Source: DAOUFU01 sp034429275
GTDB taxonomy: Bacteria; Chloroflexota; Anaerolineae; Aggregatilineales; Aggregatilineaceae
Length of the DNA stretch: 15,246 nucleotides
Direction: 5' to 3'
Assembly: GCA_034429275.1 (NCBI GenBank)
Contig: DAOUFU010000326.1
Span: 1-15,246, forward strand
Part shown: piece by piece, positions 1-6,328 of the stretch
How the letters are laid out: every line of letters begins with the position of its first letter
Position numbering within the stretch: position 1 is the stretch's first letter
Notes under the pieces: model-generated
What the model saw: the letters and a program-made list of their open reading frames with translations, nothing else
Database searches by the model: none
Told to the model about the DNA's origin: nothing
Made by a program: the position numbers and the translations under genes

Positions 1-1
1 C

Positions 2-241
2 TATCGCCGCCTGAATCGCCGCCAGGTGATCGCCGCTGTGGGCGCGCGCGACCTGCTCGATATCTGGTCCGACCCTGCGTATGTAGCGTTTCGCCAGCGT
101 GTGCGCGAGTTCGACTTTGCCCCATGCACCATCTGCGACGGCTGCCCGATCTCGGAGACCAACGAGACCGATTGCTATGGAAGTGAGTTCCCGGCGTGTG
201 GGGGCTGCCTGTGGGCGCAGGGGATCGTTCAGTGCCCGTGA
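2..241 (+). CDS. Radical SAM/SPASM maturase, probably for a tungsten-dependent oxidoreductase (3' end only)
   Basis: Only the last 79 codons are in the window; the gene begins before base 1. The visible part is a Cys-rich SPASM-type tail with C-x2-C-x2-C (CTICDGC), then N-E-T-D-C, then F-P-A-C-G-G-C-L-W-A-Q-G and a terminal Q-C-P. These cysteines would bind auxiliary iron-sulfur clusters. The ending CGGCLWAQG...QCP is what I know from radical SAM maturases encoded beside tungsten aldehyde:ferredoxin oxidoreductases, thought to modify the tungsten cofactor or enzyme. The radical SAM core itself (CxxxCxxC) is off the window, so the family call rests on the tail alone. If correct, a W-containing oxidoreductase gene may lie to the left. 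A generic SPASM peptide-maturase is the alternative. Confidence 0.72.
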   Translation, partial: YRRLNRRQVIAAVGARDLLDIWSDPAYVAFRQRVREFDFAPCTICDGCPISETNETDCYGSEFPACGGCLWAQGIVQCP

Positions 242-293
242 GGTGCTGGGCGTCGCAACGAAGCGTTGTGTGGGTGGCAAATCGCGCACTTTT

Positions 294-302
294 TGGTATT
301 AT
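294..302 (+). promoter_or_regulatory. Candidate extended -10 promoter for the RodZ-like gene
   Basis: The string TGGTATTAT is a TGn extended -10 (TATTAT at 297-302, 5/6 to TATAAT) in the 129-nt gap before the gene starting at 371. No convincing -35 hexamer sits at 16-18 bp, which extended -10 promoters can tolerate. The rest of the gap shows nothing else I recognise. Confidence 0.4.
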
Positions 303-370
303 TCGAGCGTTCGTTGTCCCGGCCCATCTCGCGCGTTGGATGAGCCGACTCAGCCCGGAGATTTTCGCCC

Positions 371-1930
371 GTGAGTGAAGCAGAAGCCCTCGGCCAACGC
401 CTGCGCCAGGCCCGCGAAGCCCGCGAACTGTCGCTGGATGACGCCGAGCGCGCAACCCGTATCCGCGCCAAGTTCCTCGACGCACTGGAACGCGGCGACT
501 ATTCGAGCATGTCTGCCGTGCAGGTCCAGGGTTTCCTGCGGAACTACGCGCGTTTTTTGGGTTTGGAACTCGATCTGCTGCTGGAACAGCTCGGCCCGGA
601 GCGCAAACGGCGGCGGCGCACCGATGAAATGCCGATTCCGGCCAGCCGCAAGGGAGCCGAACCTGCCACCGAACTGCCCATCCCTACCCGCACCGGCCCT
701 GTGCCACGCGCCGGGCGCTCGCGGCAGGCTGCCGTCCGCATCCGGGCGCGGCGCGGGCTGTTGGGCAATCTTGCCATCGTGATCCTGGCGGCGGGGATCG
801 TCGGCGGGTTGGGGTTTGGCGTGTACCAGTTCATCGACAGGCTGGTGGACGAAGACAGCAAGCGCACGCCCCTCACTGCGCCCATCGCCACGCCGGACAC
901 TGGCACGCTGCCGGAGAGCCTGCCCACCCAGTTTGAACTGCCGGAGCCGACTTCGCCGTTTGCCACGCAGGAAAGCGGCGCGCAGGCCGGCGATACCTTC
1001 ACCCCGCCGGTGATCACCGGGAACGCGGTCACTGTGCAGATTGAAGTGACCCAGAGCACGGTGCTGCAGGTGACGACCGATGGCGCGCTGCAATATGATG
1101 GGCGGGCCGAACGCGGCGACGTGCTGTTCTTCCAGGCCCAGGACACGATCCGCGTGGTTTCGACCAGCGCCGCGGCATTGAACCTGACGGTCAACAACCA
1201 GCCGCTTGGTGTGATGGGTGCGCGCGGCGAACCGTTCGACCAGACCTTTACGCTCAGCAGCGCCCCGCCTGGCGATACCAGCAGCCTGCTCCCCACCGCC
1301 GATACTTCGTCGCCAGCGTCGCCCTCCCAGGCGACGTTTCAGTTTACGCCCACAGCGGGCGCGACCCTGGCACTCGATCCCGGCGAAGGGGGTTCCGGCA
1401 GCATCACGCCCCTGCCCGTGCCTGTGACGGTTGAAGCGACCGCGACAAGTTCGCCGACGCGGCCCTTTACCGTGACACCGCGCCCCGTCTCCACCGAGCT
1501 GCCCACTCTCACCAGTTCACCGACGCGGCCTTTCACCGCGACGATGCCGGGGACCATGCCTGAGATGGAAGCAACCGCCACCACTGCGGCGACCGCCACA
1601 ACGATGGCGACCGCCACAACGATGGCGACCGCCACAGCGACGGCGACCGCTTCGCTGACGCCCAGTGCCACCCCGACCGTGACCCCCTCAGCGACGGTAA
1701 CCGCGACGGCGACAGCCACAGCGACGGCGACGGCCACCATGACGGCTTCCGCAACGCTGACCCCAACCCCCACAGCGACGGCAACATTCACGCTGACGCC
1801 GACCATCACGCCCAGCCGCACGCCAACCGCCACACCTACCGCGACGGCGACGGCCACCCGGACGCCCAGCCCGACGCCCTTCCTGCCGCCGCGCCTGACA
1901 CGCACGCCGACCAGCGTGCCCAAACGCTGA
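371..1930 (+). CDS. RodZ-like membrane-anchored HTH protein with long Thr/Ala/Pro-rich tail
   Basis: The 519-residue protein has the RodZ layout. An N-terminal XRE/HTH_25-type helix-turn-helix spans about residues 5-72 (LGQRLRQARE, then FLDALERGDY and QGFLRNYARFLGL). A basic linker follows (KRRRR), then one membrane helix at about 131-155 and a beta-rich DUF4115-type domain at about 216-292. In known RodZ proteins the HTH binds MreB on the cytoplasmic side and helps set rod shape; the C-terminal domain is outside. From about residue 350 the protein becomes a mucin-like run of T/A/P/S with ATAT and TPT repeats, probably an extended, possibly glycosylated stalk. The start is GTG 371, with a GGAG 10 nt upstream. 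No mreB is nearby, so the MreB role is inferred from the family. The length is well above that of typical RodZ because of the tail. Confidence 0.8.
   Translation: MSEAEALGQRLRQAREARELSLDDAERATRIRAKFLDALERGDYSSMSAVQVQGFLRNYARFLGLELDLLLEQLGPERKRRRRTDEMPIPASRKGAEPATELPIPTRTGPVPRAGRSRQAAVRIRARRGLLGNLAIVILAAGIVGGLGFGVYQFIDRLVDEDSKRTPLTAPIATPDTGTLPESLPTQFELPEPTSPFATQESGAQAGDTFTPPVITGNAVTVQIEVTQSTVLQVTTDGALQYDGRAERGDVLFFQAQDTIRVVSTSAAALNLTVNNQPLGVMGARGEPFDQTFTLSSAPPGDTSSLLPTADTSSPASPSQATFQFTPTAGATLALDPGEGGSGSITPLPVPVTVEATATSSPTRPFTVTPRPVSTELPTLTSSPTRPFTATMPGTMPEMEATATTAATATTMATATTMATATATATASLTPSATPTVTPSATVTATATATATATATMTASATLTPTPTATATFTLTPTITPSRTPTATPTATATATRTPSPTPFLPPRLTRTPTSVPKR
1589..1642 (+). 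repeat. 18-bp tandem repeat inside the low-complexity tail
   Basis: The unit GCGACCGCCACAACGATG occurs at 1589-1606 and again, identical, at 1607-1624. A third, degenerate unit follows at 1625-1642. It encodes ATATTM and lies in a longer Thr/Ala-rich coding stretch (about 1420-1870) made of GCGACG/GCCACC-type codons. The tract is likely slippage-prone and its length may vary between strains. Confidence 0.8.
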
Positions 1931-1970
1931 CGGTGCGCCCTCGCTAACGGCTGCCCGCGAATGAATCACA

Positions 1971-1999
1971 CAAAAGGGCGGGGATTGACAGCCCGCCCT
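1971..1999 (-). terminator. Rho-independent-type terminator of the malQ-selD operon
   Basis: On the - strand, an 8-bp GC-rich stem AGGGCGGG (1999-1992) / CCCGCCCT (1982-1975) encloses a 9-nt loop and runs straight into TTTTG. It begins 43 nt past the selD stop codon (2043-2045). A second small perfect dyad, GACGAT-CA-ATCGTC (2002-2015), lies just before it. The T-run is short, so termination strength is uncertain. On the + strand the same stem lacks a T-run. Confidence 0.7.
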
Positions 2000-2042
2000 G
2001 TGACGATCAATCGTCTGGTGTGAGGATGGTATGGGAAAATCC

Positions 2043-3128
2043 CTATGGCGCGAAGACCAGCCCTGGCCCGGCATCGGGTACACCGAAGTCGATCGGGTGC
2101 ACCTCGCCGATTCGCGCCGCCATCACGCCGCGCGCGTCCAGTTCGGCGCAAAGAGTATTCGCCTGCCCCGCCGGGACTGCAATAAGCATCCCGCCGGAAG
2201 TCTGCGGGTCGAATACCAGTTGGCGCGTCACTTCGTCCACCGTGTCGGCGAACTGCACCCAGCGGCCATAGTAGGCGCGGTTGCGTCCCTGCCCACCGGC
2301 GAAGGTGCCCAATTCGCCGTAGTGGCGCGCGCCGGGCATCCAGGGCAGCGTGCCCGCGCTGAAGTGGAACACCGTGCCGCTCAGGCGCGCCATCTCATAG
2401 GCGTGCCCGGCCAGTCCATAACCGGTGATGTCGGTGGCCCCATGCGCGCTCACGACCTGGGCAGCCTCGGCTGCGTGCCGATTGAGCGCCGCCATGATCT
2501 GTATGGCGTTGTCTACCGTCCTCGCGTCGGCGCGGCCCTGCTTGAGCGCGGTGGTGATCACCCCGGAGCCGAGCGGTTTGGTCAGCACCAACACGTCGCC
2601 GGGCTGCGCGCCACCTTTGGGCAGGATTCGCGCCGGGTGAACCACCCCGGTGACGGCCAGGCCATATTTCGGCTCATTGTCGGTGACGGTGTGCCCACCC
2701 GCCAGGACTGCCCCGGCCTCGCGCACTTTTTCCGCGCCGCCGCGCAGGATTTCGCCCAGAATGGCCAGGTCCAGCGAAGTTGGGAAAGCGACCAGGTTGA
2801 TCGCCATCATGACCTGTCCGCCCATGGCGTAGACATCGCTCATGGCGTTGGCAGCCGCAATCGCGCCGAACCAATAGGGATGATCCACCACCGGCGGGAA
2901 AAAGTCCGTCGTGGAGATGATCGCCTGTTCGGCGTTGAGCCTGTACACCGCAGCGTCATCCGGCTCGGCCAGCCCGATCAGCAGATCGGGGTTGGCCGCC
3001 GGGTCGAACATCTGCGCCAGTGGAAAGGCGATGGCTGAAAGGTCGCCCGGACCCAGTTTAGACGCTCAACCGGCAGCGCCCGCGTAGGCGGTCAGCCGGA
3101 TGTCGTCAAAGTTGTGAGATGCGGTCAT
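2043..3128 (-). CDS. selD: Selenide, water dikinase (selenophosphate synthetase), predicted selenoprotein with in-frame UGA
   Basis: SelD makes selenophosphate from selenide and ATP, the selenium donor for selenocysteine and Se-modified tRNA. Read from ATG 3128 it has 361 residues; E. coli SelD has 347. Codon 21 is TGA (3068-3066). The N-terminus reads IRLTAYAGAAG-U-ASKLGPGDL and aligns with the E. coli segment RLTQYSHGAG-C17-GCK: UGA is at catalytic Cys17 and the essential Lys follows at the same spacing. Downstream landmarks are all present: EPDDAAVYRL, STTDFF, AAANAMSDVYAMGG, LAGGHTV, TKPLGSGV, ATDITGYGLAGH and DPQTSGG. The start at 3128 lies 7 nt past the stop of the upstream gene, with GGGGAG about 11 nt before it. 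The later ATG at 3011 would remove the catalytic residue and Gly-rich loop. It is the last gene of the malQ operon. A nonsense-mutated pseudogene is the alternative, unlikely given the exact position and intact flanks. Confidence 0.93.
3035..3056 (-). promoter_or_regulatory. Candidate bacterial SECIS hairpin downstream of the SelD UGA
   Basis: Starting 9 nt after the UGA, the mRNA can pair CUG+GGUC (3056-3050) with GACC (3044-3041) and CAG (3037-3035), leaving a UUU bulge on the 3' side. The apical loop CGGGC (3049-3045) has G at its second position and begins 17 nt after the UGA. This fits the loose bacterial SECIS description of a short stem, small loop with an early G, and roughly 16-37 nt from the UGA to the loop. 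E. coli fdhF has its bulged U on the 5' arm, so this is not an exact match. SelB binding is inferred. Confidence 0.6.
3066..3068 (-). other. Predicted selenocysteine codon (UGA) of SelD, residue 21
   Basis: The + strand reads tca, so the mRNA reads UGA. It is in frame with the ATG at 3128 and with the whole downstream SelD sequence, and there is no other stop in between. It replaces the catalytic Cys in the G-x2-G-[C/U]-x2-K signature. Confidence 0.88.
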
Positions 3129-3135
3129 CGCGCTC

Positions 3136-3726
3136 TCAACTCCCCAATGAACCATCGAAGCGCGCCTCGTAATCGCGGCGCAGCAGTCCATAACGCAAGT
3201 TGTCCCAGAAACGCCCCTGGGCGAAGTGACGCTCGTGCATCGTGCCTTCGTGGGTAAAGCCGCACTTCTCCAGTACGCGGATCGAGCCGATGTTGCCCTC
3301 GGTGGTATCCGCCTCGATACGATTCAGCGCCATGTGGCTGAATCCCCAGCGCAGCATCGCGTGAACGGCCTCGGTCATCAATCCCTGGCCCCAGTAGTGC
3401 CGGTTCAAATCATAGCCTATCTCGGCGCAGCGATTGTCGCGGTCCCACCAGTTGAAGCCTGCCGTGCCAATCAGGTCATCACTGCCGATCCGAGTCAGAC
3501 CCCAACGCAGGCCGCGCCGCTGTTCAAATGCCATCTGCGCCCAATCGAGCACATCGCGCCGGGCTTCGTCCGGCGTGGCATAGGGTTCGCAGTTCTGCAC
3601 GGTGAAATAGCGGCAGGTCTCGGCGTCGCCAAAAATGGCAAATACCGCGTCGAGGTCACTATCGCGCATCTGGCGCAGGATCAGCCGCTCAGTCTGCAAG
3701 ATTGGAAACTGGCTGAAATCAAACAT
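3136..3726 (-). CDS. GNAT N-acetyltransferase, RimJ/RimL type
   Basis: A 196-residue acetyl-CoA-dependent N-acetyltransferase of the RimJ/RimL (Acetyltransf_3) group. The opening is typical (LQTERLILRQM-DSDLDAVFAIF), then EIGYDLNRHYWGQGLMTEAV, where W-G-Q-G-L-M is the acetyl-CoA pyrophosphate loop, and finally the family's NIGSIRVLEKCGF motif. Its substrate (a protein N-terminus, an amine or an antibiotic) cannot be told from sequence. The frame is open for a further 34 codons upstream, but that would overlap the preceding gene. ATG 3726 is chosen because the family's N-terminus begins there and the previous gene's stop is only 2 nt away, implying translational coupling. No strong Shine-Dalgarno is visible. 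The gene ends 7 nt before selD. Confidence 0.85.
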   Translation of the reverse strand: MFDFSQFPILQTERLILRQMRDSDLDAVFAIFGDAETCRYFTVQNCEPYATPDEARRDVLDWAQMAFEQRRGLRWGLTRIGSDDLIGTAGFNWWDRDNRCAEIGYDLNRHYWGQGLMTEAVHAMLRWGFSHMALNRIEADTTEGNIGSIRVLEKCGFTHEGTMHERHFAQGRFWDNLRYGLLRRDYEARFDGSLGS

Positions 3727-3728
3727 CG

Positions 3729-4217
3729 CTACGACTCGATCCAGGCGTGCAACATCTCGGCGTGCTCGGCGTAATGGCCGTAGGTGTTCCAGTGAACCAG
3801 CTTCCAGGGCATGTCCGGTTCCGGCCACAGGGACCAGAACGGGTCGGCAGGATCGTCGGGCAGCGCCTCGACCTGGGCGATCAGCGCTGCGTACACCTGC
3901 GTAAATTCCGACCGCACCACTTCAAGCGATTTGGCGCGCCCGGCATCGAGCGCTTCCTGGTTGACGCGGTTGATCTCCTGCTCGGTGACCTGGCCGAGCA
4001 GGCGCGGAGTCTCGCCGCGCAGGGCCTCGGCAAAGCGCTGCAGCGCGTAGTCTTCCCAAAAGGTGATGTGCGCCATCAGGTCCTTGACGCTCCAGCCCAT
4101 CGGCGGGCGGCTGATCGTCATCTCCGACTCATCGAAGTGAGCCAGCTTCGCTTCAAATTCCGCGCGGCCCGCGCGGGCACGGGCCAGCACGGTCGATTTA
4201 TCGTACTGCTCAGCCAT
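3729..4217 (-). CDS. DinB/ClbS-like four-helix-bundle protein
   Basis: A 162-residue protein of the DinB superfamily, closest in look to the ClbS/DfsB branch. It has GWSVKDLMAHITFWEDY near residues 40-60 and a C-terminal NTYGHYAEHAEMLHAWI. The histidines in MAH, YGH and AEH are placed like the metal-binding triad of the superfamily. Members bind a divalent metal; some act as thiol-dependent transferases, and ClbS inactivates the colibactin warhead. No specific substrate is inferable here. ATG 4217 overlaps the end of malQ by 8 nt (ATGGCTGA), with AAAGGGG upstream. The longer in-frame extension into malQ is rejected. Confidence 0.75.
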   Translation of the reverse strand: MAEQYDKSTVLARARAGRAEFEAKLAHFDESEMTISRPPMGWSVKDLMAHITFWEDYALQRFAEALRGETPRLLGQVTEQEINRVNQEALDAGRAKSLEVVRSEFTQVYAALIAQVEALPDDPADPFWSLWPEPDMPWKLVHWNTYGHYAEHAEMLHAWIES

Positions 4218-5775
4218 TTGAACCGGCCCCTTTCGATTCCTGGCGCACGGCCAGGTCGCCATATTCGCGCTGCTGCTGGTCGGCCCGCCGCTGGAACAGG
4301 CGCGTCAGGTAGGCCAGCCCGTCCTTCGCCCCATTATCGAACATTTCGGGCCGCATCCGCCAGGTCCAGTTGCCCTGCGGTTTGCCGGGCGTGTTCATAC
4401 GCGCCTCGGAGCCGAGGCCGAGCAGGTCCTGAATGGGCATGATGAAGGTATGCGCCACCGACATCATCCCCTGGCGAATGAGCGTCCAGTTGATCTCGTA
4501 GACTTCGCGCTCCAGGTAGTCCTGCAGGAAGCGTTTGGTCTGCTCGTCGGCTTCTTCCAGCCACCAGCCGACGGATGTGTTGTTGTCGTGCGTGCCGGTA
4601 TAGACCACGCAGTTGGGCACGTGGTTGTGCGGCAGGAACAGGTTTTTGGGATCACTCCAGGCGAACTGCAGCACCTTCATACCCGGCAGGTTGAACTGGT
4701 CGCGCAGGCGCTCGACATCCTCGGTGATCACGCCCAGGTCTTCGGCGATGATCGGCAGCTCGCCCAGCTCCGCCTTGACCACGTCGAAGAAGTGCGCGCC
4801 GGGGCCATCCACCCAGCGACCGTTCACCGCCGTTTCTTCGTCGGCGGGGATTTCCCAATACTGCGAAAAACCGCGGAAGTGATCGATGCGGATGTAGTCG
4901 AGCACCTTCAACATCTGGCGAAAACGGCTGATCCACCAGCGGTAACCGTCCTGACGCATCACGTCCCAGCGGTAGAGAGGGTTGCCCCAGCGCTGCCCGG
5001 TCGGGCTGAAGTAATCCGGCGGCACACCCGCGATCAGTTCGGGATTGCCGCGTTCATCCAGGTAGTAATCGCCGCGGTTGGCCCAGACATCGGCGCTGTC
5101 GTGCGCCACAAAGATCGGCAGATCGCCGAACAGCCGCACGCCCTTGCCATTGGCATAGGCTTTGACATCGGCCCACTGGCTGAAGAACACCCACTGCTTG
5201 AAGCGCTGAAGATCGACGGCGCGGGCATATTTCGCCAGGGCATCATCCAGCGCGTCGGGATCGCGCAGGGCGAGCGGAGCGGGCCATTCGGTCCAGGGGC
5301 GCAGGTTGTGCGCCGTTTTGAGGGCCGCGAACAGCACAAAATCATCCAGCCAGGCGGCGTTGGCATCGCACCATTCCTCGAAGGCGGCCTTTTGTGCCGC
5401 ACTCCCGCGCGCGATGAAGCGATCGAAGGCCAGCTCCAGCTTCGGCTCGCGGTAGTGGATCACCCAGCCGTAATCCACATAGTCCACCGGAAAGGCGGGG
5501 GCATCAGCCAGGTCGGCTTTCTCCAGCCAGCCCGCTTCGACCAGCCGGTCGAGGCTGATCAGGTTGGCGTTGCCCGCGAAGGCCGAAAGCGATTGATAGG
5601 GAGAGTCGGCGTAGCCGGTCGGCGTGAGAGGCAGCACCTGCCAGATGGTCTGGCCCTGCTGTTCGAGCCAGTCCACCAGCCGGTAGGCCCATTCGCCGAG
5701 GTCGCCGATGCCATAGCGCCCCGGCAGTGAAGTCGGATGCAGCAATATTCCACTCGAACGCGGAAAGAGGGACAT
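4210..5775 (-). CDS. malQ: 4-alpha-glucanotransferase (amylomaltase, GH77)
   Basis: A 521-residue GH77 disproportionating enzyme that moves alpha-1,4-glucan segments between maltooligosaccharides, in cytoplasmic maltodextrin or glycogen metabolism. The start of the protein, SSGILLHPTSLPGRYGIGDLG, is characteristic. Catalytic residues are in place: nucleophile Asp298 in YIRIDHFRGF, acid/base Glu345 in IIAEDLG and Asp397 in YTGTHDN, at almost the same positions as in Thermus amylomaltase. The length is normal for the bacterial short form. ATG 5775 is preferred over an upstream in-frame ATG because the family starts here and AAAGGA lies upstream. It is the first gene of the operon ending in selD, with a promoter at 5832-5859. 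Grouping with selenium metabolism is odd and probably reflects only shared transcription. Confidence 0.95.
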   Translation of the reverse strand: MSLFPRSSGILLHPTSLPGRYGIGDLGEWAYRLVDWLEQQGQTIWQVLPLTPTGYADSPYQSLSAFAGNANLISLDRLVEAGWLEKADLADAPAFPVDYVDYGWVIHYREPKLELAFDRFIARGSAAQKAAFEEWCDANAAWLDDFVLFAALKTAHNLRPWTEWPAPLALRDPDALDDALAKYARAVDLQRFKQWVFFSQWADVKAYANGKGVRLFGDLPIFVAHDSADVWANRGDYYLDERGNPELIAGVPPDYFSPTGQRWGNPLYRWDVMRQDGYRWWISRFRQMLKVLDYIRIDHFRGFSQYWEIPADEETAVNGRWVDGPGAHFFDVVKAELGELPIIAEDLGVITEDVERLRDQFNLPGMKVLQFAWSDPKNLFLPHNHVPNCVVYTGTHDNNTSVGWWLEEADEQTKRFLQDYLEREVYEINWTLIRQGMMSVAHTFIMPIQDLLGLGSEARMNTPGKPQGNWTWRMRPEMFDNGAKDGLAYLTRLFQRRADQQQREYGDLAVRQESKGAGSNG

Positions 5776-5831
5776 AAATAGGGTATCCTTTATCCTGCTG
5801 AAACAGGGACCAAGCACCGGGCACTACGTGT

Positions 5832-5859
5832 ATCATACCAACTTTGACGCACACATCAA
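5832..5859 (-). promoter_or_regulatory. Promoter of the malQ operon
   Basis: On the - strand, TTGATG (5859-5854), a 16-bp spacer and TATGAT (5837-5832) form a sigma70-type promoter. TG one base before the -10 (TGGTATGAT) makes it an extended -10. Transcription would begin near 5825, giving a leader of about 50 nt. The divergent GNAT gene shares this 104-nt gap; I see no equally clear + strand promoter. Confidence 0.65.
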
Positions 5860-5879
5860 AAAGGAGATTAAACCGGTTT

Positions 5880-6323
5880 ATGTCCACTTATCGCCTGCTC
5901 GAACGTTTGCCCACCCCAGAAGAACACCGCGCACTGTTTGAGGCGGTAGGCTGGCATCCCTATGCACCCCAGGCGGCGGCAGCCGCGCTGGCCAATTCGC
6001 TGGCGGGCGCGGTGGTGCTGGAGGGTGACACGGTGATCGGCATGGGGCGCGTGATCGGCGACGGGGGCAAGTTTTTCTACATCCAGGATGTCGCCGTGCG
6101 CCCAGAATACCAGGATCAAGGTGTGGGGCGGCTGATCATGGACACGCTGCTGGCTTACATCCGCCGGGTCGCCCCGCATGAGCCATTTGTGGGGCTGTTC
6201 GCGACCGACGTGGCGCTCAATTTCTATTCCCACTACGGATTCGCAGCACAGCCCTTTGGCTTGACGGGCATGGGCACAATCCTGCCGGTGGATAACACCG
6301 GTTCGGGCGATAATCCGCGTTAA
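5880..6323 (+). CDS. GNAT N-acetyltransferase, small single-domain
   Basis: A 147-residue acetyltransferase. The central motif FFYIQDVAVRPEYQDQGVGRLIMDTLL contains the acetyl-CoA-binding Q-D-Q-G-V-G at about residues 78-83, and FYSHYGF is the conserved C-terminal beta-alpha element. The substrate is unknown. ATG 5880 is preferred over an upstream in-frame TTG at 5844 because AAGGAG (5861-5866) is a clear ribosome-binding site, although its 13-nt spacing is a little long. The gene is divergent from malQ and converges on rimO, whose stop codon overlaps its own. It is unrelated in sequence to the GNAT protein at 3136-3726. Confidence 0.85.
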   Translation: MSTYRLLERLPTPEEHRALFEAVGWHPYAPQAAAAALANSLAGAVVLEGDTVIGMGRVIGDGGKFFYIQDVAVRPEYQDQGVGRLIMDTLLAYIRRVAPHEPFVGLFATDVALNFYSHYGFAAQPFGLTGMGTILPVDNTGSGDNPR

Positions 6324-6328
6324 CGCGG
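6315..6328. repeat. 14-bp perfect palindrome over two overlapping stop codons
   Basis: CCGCGTTAACGCGG is self-complementary and centred on the TTAA that supplies the + strand stop (6321-6323) and the - strand rimO stop (6322-6320). It has a GC stem but no T-run on either side, so any terminator role is weak. Confidence 0.5.

Noticed and set aside
239..241. A second Sec codon: the TGA ending the radical SAM maturase
   Set aside because: The protein ends at the family's usual Q-C-P terminus, and the sequence after the TGA shows no continuing similarity.
1589..1642. Possible CRISPR-like or minisatellite array
   Set aside because: Units are contiguous without spacers, lie inside a coding frame and follow codon phase, so this is protein low complexity.
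1339..1923. Val/Ala-rich - strand open frame opposite the RodZ-like tail
   Set aside because: It is a mirror of the Thr/Ala codon repeats, with pure VAVAVG low complexity and no start signal.
2043..3011. SelD starting at ATG 3011 as a 322-residue protein
   Set aside because: This start omits the catalytic residue, the essential Lys and the Gly-rich N-terminus. The upstream in-frame sequence is clearly SelD-like with one UGA at the expected position.
2031..3038. 335-codon open frame on the + strand opposite selD
   Set aside because: It is antisense to a clear selD and has no recognisable domain; high-GC codon bias in the real gene keeps the opposite frame open.
4450..5730. 426-codon open frame on the + strand opposite malQ
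   Set aside because: Shadow of malQ, whose three catalytic motifs are intact. No family resemblance in the antisense frame.
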